Made by a program: the position numbers and the translations under genes. From Pseudobutyrivibrio xylanivorans (GTDB lineage Bacteria; Bacillota; Clostridia; Lachnospirales; Lachnospiraceae), in assembly GCF_008935055.1 (NCBI RefSeq), contig NZ_CP043028.1, positions 3,218,501 through 3,282,500 on the forward strand: a DNA stretch of 64,000 nt, in the 5' to 3' direction. Position 1 is the stretch's first letter. Each line of letters opens with the position of its first letter. Below the pieces are notes generated by a model. That model had not been told where the DNA came from, searched no databases, and saw only the letters and a list, made by a program, of their open reading frames with translations. Below, piece after piece: positions 60,822 through 64,000 of the stretch.

Positions 60822-61406
60822 CTATGAAGCTGCCTGAGCAGAATCCTCATCCTCAGCATCAGCAACCTGATTCTTTGCTGCAATAACCTCAACAACTACT
60901 TGGTCAGCGTTTGTGGTTACATCAACTTTCTTATTCTTTGAAATAGCAAGATCTGCAACCGTTACTGTATCACCAAGTCTCAGTGAGCTACAGTCTATTT
61001 CAATCTTCTCAACTACATCTTCGGCCTTTGCTTTGTAAGCCACCTCTGATACTAGCTGCTCTAAAACACCTTCTGTAACTGCTTCCTTGTTTTCAAGAAC
61101 AACCTCTGCTGTTGCATGGATAACCTCGCCTTTAACAAGCTCCTGGAAATCCATCTCTACAATCTGATGCTTGGCTGCATCATAATGTAGCTCCTTAAGT
61201 AACACATTGTACTTCTTTCCTTCCAAATCAAGGGTCATCTGAGTGTGTCCACTCTTTCTTAAGCTTTCAGCCTCTTTAACCTCGAACTGGAGTGGGATTG
61301 ATTGTTCGATATCCTTACCGAACAGGTTACCTGTAACGTAGCCTTCTCTTCTCAACCTCTTTGCTTTCTTTTCCATGTCACGTCTTTGTACTCTGTAAGT
61401 ATCCAT
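60822..61406 (-). CDS. rplY: Ribosomal protein bL25 (Ctc family)
   Basis: 194 residues, the long Ctc form: an N-terminal 5S rRNA-binding domain (RRREGYVTGNLFGKDIEQSI) and a C-terminal beta domain (about 95-180). It ends in an acidic/Ala tail. The start at 61406 (MDTYRVQRRD) follows AGGAGG by 9 bases. The N-terminal extension in longer frames lacks a site. A promoter TTGACT-17-TATAAC is at 61502-61530. Confidence 0.87.
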   Translation of the reverse strand: MDTYRVQRRDMEKKAKRLRREGYVTGNLFGKDIEQSIPLQFEVKEAESLRKSGHTQMTLDLEGKKYNVLLKELHYDAAKHQIVEMDFQELVKGEVIHATAEVVLENKEAVTEGVLEQLVSEVAYKAKAEDVVEKIEIDCSSLRLGDTVTVADLAISKNKKVDVTTNADQVVVEVIAAKNQVADAEDEDSAQAAS

Positions 61407-61501
61407 TTGTCTCTTCCTCCTAAAATACAAATATTTGAGCAGGGAAATTTGCGGAATGTCGATATTCAATTGGCGTTTCGTATTTTCTCGTGTTCGACTA
61501 T

Positions 61502-61530
61502 GTTATAGTCCTCTTCTTTAAAATAGTCAA
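61502..61530 (-). promoter_or_regulatory. Promoter of the bL25 gene
   Basis: Minus-strand TTGACT, 17-base spacer, TATAAC, about 95 bases before the start codon. Confidence 0.55.
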
Positions 61531-61547
61531 GTCTAATATTCGAGTAT

Positions 61548-61674
61548 TTACGGATGGCATCTACCACATGGATGATAGCCCTGATTAATCAGCTCTTCCC
61601 TTAATCCATAAGAAGCAATTTGCTCAAGAGACACTTCCACGATTTTCACTGCTAGGCCATCCTCAAGATACCTC
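61548..61674 (-). pseudogene. Short C-terminal gene remnant
   Basis: A frame without start reads RYLEDGLAVKIVEVSLEQIA, then SYGLREELINQGYHPCGRCH, P and stop. Protein-like, but closed upstream by a stop; family unknown. Confidence 0.35.
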
Positions 61675-61756
61675 TGGAACTACCCCTCCATCCTTTACTC
61701 GGCAGTCAAAATTTTTTGTTCCTAACTTTACATTTCTTTTATGAATATCTTATTTT

Positions 61757-62953
61757 TTATAGACCATTGATTTCTGAAATGCGTTCCTTGAAATGGATAT
61801 GCTCTTTTGTTTTTCTATGATTTGGCTTAAGGTAGTTATCTAACATTTTTACTTTTTCTTCTATTTCCTCAAGACAATCTAAACAGAATTTTTCTGTCAA
61901 TCCAGCATCACATCCAACTTTAATCAAATCTTCCTTAGTGATATCTTTTCCCTTACCATTTACAGATGTAGTATGCTCTCCCCAATATGTGTCACTGTAT
62001 GTAATGTCATAAGCAGGAGCTAGCTTCCATCCATTTAAGTCCGAATGTGTGAATGAGAAATTTTTTGTATGATCGTCTCTGTTATGAGCAGCTATATTAA
62101 AGCACATAATGCGATACATTTGCTCCTTGTCATAAATTGCATCTTTTGTCAGCACTTTAGTCAATTTAAAGAATGTCTCATAATCGCATGATGGTGCGCG
62201 AAAATCAGCTTCTAATAGCGCAGCAAATGTAATTGTAAATATCTTTTCACCATCTCTTCTGTCAAAACGCTCAGTTTTAAAATATCCTTCGCATACAGTT
62301 GATGGAATCAATTCGGTTTCTGTCATAGAAATACCGCAACCCTTTGCACACAATGAATAATCAAATTCTCTTTTCCCACTTATTTCTGGATCACTCTTTG
62401 ATGGAAACTTTATTATCCAGTCCCTATTGTTTTCAGAAATAAGAATTTTGGGCCTGGTTCCACCGCTAGACCCACCCATTTTAAAAAGTATATCCAGTTG
62501 ATTTGATTCTTTAGATGAAAGGATATTTTCACATTCTTTAGCAATAGTATCAAAATCTAGTCCTATACCCTTGAAATCGAAATCGGATTCTTTGGACGGC
62601 AGGTATTCAAGTGCTCCCATACCATTCTTCCCTACATAAGCAAGCCTTTCTATTGTAGATATTCCACTTCTTGTTATTCCCAGTGTTTCTAAATGTCTAT
62701 CTAATAATAATTGGCCCCAGCTATCAGGCAAGCTGTCTGCAAATACCCCAAACAATCCACCAAAACGCTCTAATGAACGTTCATTAGGCACAAATACATC
62801 ATTTCGCAATGGCAACGAGAACGGACTTATAGAGAATCCATTTTTCTGCCATTCTGATGAGTATTGAAATGCAATTCTTTTATCTGGAGTTTCTGCAAGT
62901 GTTCCTACTTGCATCCCATGATAGTAAACATCCAGCGTTTTATTTACTCGCAT
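61757..62953 (-). CDS. hipA: HipA family type II toxin kinase
   Basis: 398 residues. The N-terminal couple_hipA region (GFSISPFSLPLRNDVFVPNE, then FADSLPDSWGQLLLDRHLE) is followed by the kinase fold with GSSGGTRPKILI, AAHNRDDHTKNFSF and the APAYDITYSD metal motif. HipA kinases phosphorylate tRNA synthetases (GltX in E. coli) and cause dormancy. Overlaps hipB by 14 bases. Confidence 0.92.
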   Translation of the reverse strand: MRVNKTLDVYYHGMQVGTLAETPDKRIAFQYSSEWQKNGFSISPFSLPLRNDVFVPNERSLERFGGLFGVFADSLPDSWGQLLLDRHLETLGITRSGISTIERLAYVGKNGMGALEYLPSKESDFDFKGIGLDFDTIAKECENILSSKESNQLDILFKMGGSSGGTRPKILISENNRDWIIKFPSKSDPEISGKREFDYSLCAKGCGISMTETELIPSTVCEGYFKTERFDRRDGEKIFTITFAALLEADFRAPSCDYETFFKLTKVLTKDAIYDKEQMYRIMCFNIAAHNRDDHTKNFSFTHSDLNGWKLAPAYDITYSDTYWGEHTTSVNGKGKDITKEDLIKVGCDAGLTEKFCLDCLEEIEEKVKMLDNYLKPNHRKTKEHIHFKERISEINGL

Positions 62954-63227
62954 TTATAACCTCCTCAATACTGGTATACACAGGTTCTGTAAAAAGTGAA
63001 TTCAACTCTTGAATGACCCCCAACTCCATTGCTAGTTTTATAAAAGATTCAAGTGAAATCTGCCCTGTTTTTTCGAACTTTCGAAGTGTAGCGTAGCTAA
63101 CATTGCTTCTTCCGGCCAACTCCTTTTGTGTGATTTTCTTTCTTTTACGGATACTTTTTAGCCTGCTTGCTAATCTCATAGCAACATCTGTTGGTGTATC
63201 CCATAAATAATTCATATTAACATCCAT
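62940..63227 (-). CDS. hipB: HipB-like XRE antitoxin
   Basis: 95 residues. The helix-turn-helix KRKKITQKELAGRSNVSYAT then LRKFEKTGQISL is at about 29-63. Represses its operon and neutralises HipA. The ATG follows GGGAGG by 6 bases. No other supported gene lies between it and the tRNA cluster. Confidence 0.88.
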   Translation of the reverse strand: MDVNMNYLWDTPTDVAMRLASRLKSIRKRKKITQKELAGRSNVSYATLRKFEKTGQISLESFIKLAMELGVIQELNSLFTEPVYTSIEEVINASK

Positions 63228-63550
63228 ATTTTACCTCCCGTAATTGCTACTATTATATCACTATTACTTATATTTTCCAATGTTTTGCCATTATAGTAGC
63301 ATTTTTTCTCGACAATTTTACTCAGCGGCTTTACTTCATATAGCTGGCTCAGCTGTTTGGATATCATAATAAAATGGGCCTCCTTGATGTTTAAAAAATT
63401 TATCATAGAAGACCCTATCTTGAATGTCTTATATTAAATTTACAGAGATTTTTTCAAAGCCTCGGATTTTTAATTGTATTTATATGTGTCATTGCATGAA
63501 CGTTTACGTGACTTTAATCGGTGACTTTTGATTTATGAGCAAAAAAATAA

Positions 63551-63587
63551 GTGCTCATAAACGCCGTAAAATCAACGTTTATAGCAC
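63551..63587 (-). terminator. Terminator after tRNA-Trp
   Basis: GTGCTATAAACG pairs with CGTTTATGAGCAC (one bulged base) around a 12-base loop, followed by TTATTTTTTT on the transcript. 63228-63550 holds no supported gene. Confidence 0.75.
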
Positions 63588-63597
63588 TTTAGTCAAA

Positions 63598-63668
63598 CAG
63601 GGGACGAGAGAATCGAACTCCCACCAAAGGTTTTGGAGACCCCTATCATACCATTTGACCAGTCCCCT
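63598..63668 (-). tRNA. tRNA-Trp (CCA)
   Basis: Cloverleaf of 71 nt: acceptor AGGGGAC/GTCCCCT with discriminator G, D-stem GTCA/TGAT, anticodon loop CTCCAAA (anticodon CCA), T-arm with TTCGATT. The D-stem ends and anticodon stem use a few G-U pairs but all arms form. No encoded CCA. Promoter at 63726-63754. Confidence 0.92.
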
Positions 63669-63725
63669 AAATCGTAAGCGAAAAACCCAAAATTGATTTG
63701 AGTCCCTCACCCACGCGACTTAATG

Positions 63726-63754
63726 ATAATAACACAATATCTAGTCGCTTTCAA
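63726..63754 (-). promoter_or_regulatory. Promoter of tRNA-Trp
   Basis: Minus-strand TTGAAA, 17-base spacer, TATTAT, about 55 bases before the tRNA 5' end. Confidence 0.55.
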
Positions 63755-63804
63755 GAGAAAAATCACAAAAACTTCACATTTTTTTCAAATTTTTCTCATA
63801 AAAA

Positions 63805-63832
63805 AAGTTCTTGCAAGGTACTACAAGAACTT
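63805..63832 (-). terminator. Terminator after tRNA-Ala (rRNA operon end)
   Basis: A perfect 9-bp stem AAGTTCTTG/CAAGAACTT with a 10-base loop followed by TTTTT, directly after the tRNA-Ala 3' end. Confidence 0.88.
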
Positions 63833-63834
63833 AA

Positions 63835-63905
63835 TGGAGACGGAGAGATTCGAACTCTTGACCCCCTGCTTGCAAGGCGGTGCTCTCCCAACTGAGCTAC
63901 GCCCC
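63835..63905 (-). tRNA. tRNA-Ala (TGC), with two apparent single-base losses
   Basis: 5' GGGGCG then TA and a perfect D-arm (GCTC/GAGC); anticodon loop CTTGCAA (TGC); T-loop TTCGAAT; 3' CGTCTCC plus A. As written, acceptor and anticodon stems mispair. Adding one A (GGGGACG) and one T (CCTGC) restores perfect pairing to CGTCTCC and GCAGG and the normal 73-nt length. It lies just downstream of the 23S gene. Confidence 0.75.
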
Positions 63906-63969
63906 ATAAAGGATTACGCTAATAACAACCTCAAAACTTCATACAGTGCTCGAGAACACGCTTACATCT

Positions 63970-64000
63970 CTTTTAGAATAAACCTTCGATCTATTAGTAT
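63970..64000 (-). rRNA. 23S ribosomal RNA, 3' end (partial)
   Basis: The minus strand begins ATACTAATAGATCGAAGG, the well-known end of 23S rRNA in Firmicutes (ACTAATA then GATCGA). The exact 3' end is not certain. The rest of the rRNA operon is beyond the right edge; no 5S gene is seen between it and tRNA-Ala. Confidence 0.8.

Noticed and set aside
63212..63406. 64-codon minus-strand frame overlapping hipB start
   Set aside because: No usable ribosome binding site, and it crosses the hipB ribosome binding site; composition is not convincing.

Overview
The window looks like a rumen or gut Lachnospiraceae chromosome (Butyrivibrio/Pseudobutyrivibrio type). The evidence is a large secreted GH10 xylanase next to an intracellular GH115 alpha-glucuronidase, AT-rich intergenic DNA with strong GGAGG ribosome binding sites, a Firmicutes-type tetrahydrofolate riboswitch, and bL25, SpoIIE-like and ECF folate transport genes typical of Clostridia. 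The genus is inferred, not proven.

1-20.7 kb is mostly ordinary chromosome, nearly all on the minus strand. It holds metNI (metI cut by the window edge); the operon folT-folC-mnmA under a THF riboswitch; a Cache-HAMP-PP2C (SpoIIE-type) phosphatase; a secreted 5'-nucleotidase; the xylan pair GH10 and GH115; an ECF sigma factor with a membrane partner (+ strand); an unusual nested structured element; thrC; a MutT-like Nudix gene; and a DUF4143 ATPase.

20.7-38.9 kb is accessory. It contains a DUF4230/membrane protein/DnaJ trio, a broken Fic gene, sbcD-sbcC followed by a DarT-NADAR toxin-antitoxin pair, a stand-alone Gre C-terminal domain, an accessory RNase III-like protein, a HigBA-type pair, a broken AbiE-like pair, a Gdx/SugE-type SMR exporter, several gene remnants, and copies of a ~100-nt multi-hairpin repeat.

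38.9-54.2 kb is a defence island. A type I restriction-modification operon (hsdM, a small gene, hsdS, a DUF1016 nuclease, a tyrosine recombinase, a half hsdS, an HEPN-like gene, hsdR) is followed by abiH. Four copies of a 14-bp sequence lie in the codons for (I/V)NDNL of the hsdS genes and just beyond their ends. Inverting the 44.1-44.8 kb segment would rebuild a second full hsdS, so the locus looks like a recombinase-driven specificity shuffler. An HNH/MazG-like pair and an intact AbiEi/AbiEii pair lie upstream.

54.2-64 kb returns to small housekeeping and accessory genes: ybaK, a zinc-ribbon protein, an MBL hydrolase, an RHH/HipA-like pair, a Nudix protein fused to a glycine-rich membrane tail, DUF523, bL25, hipBA, tRNA-Trp, an odd tRNA-Ala, and the 3' end of a 23S rRNA at the right edge.
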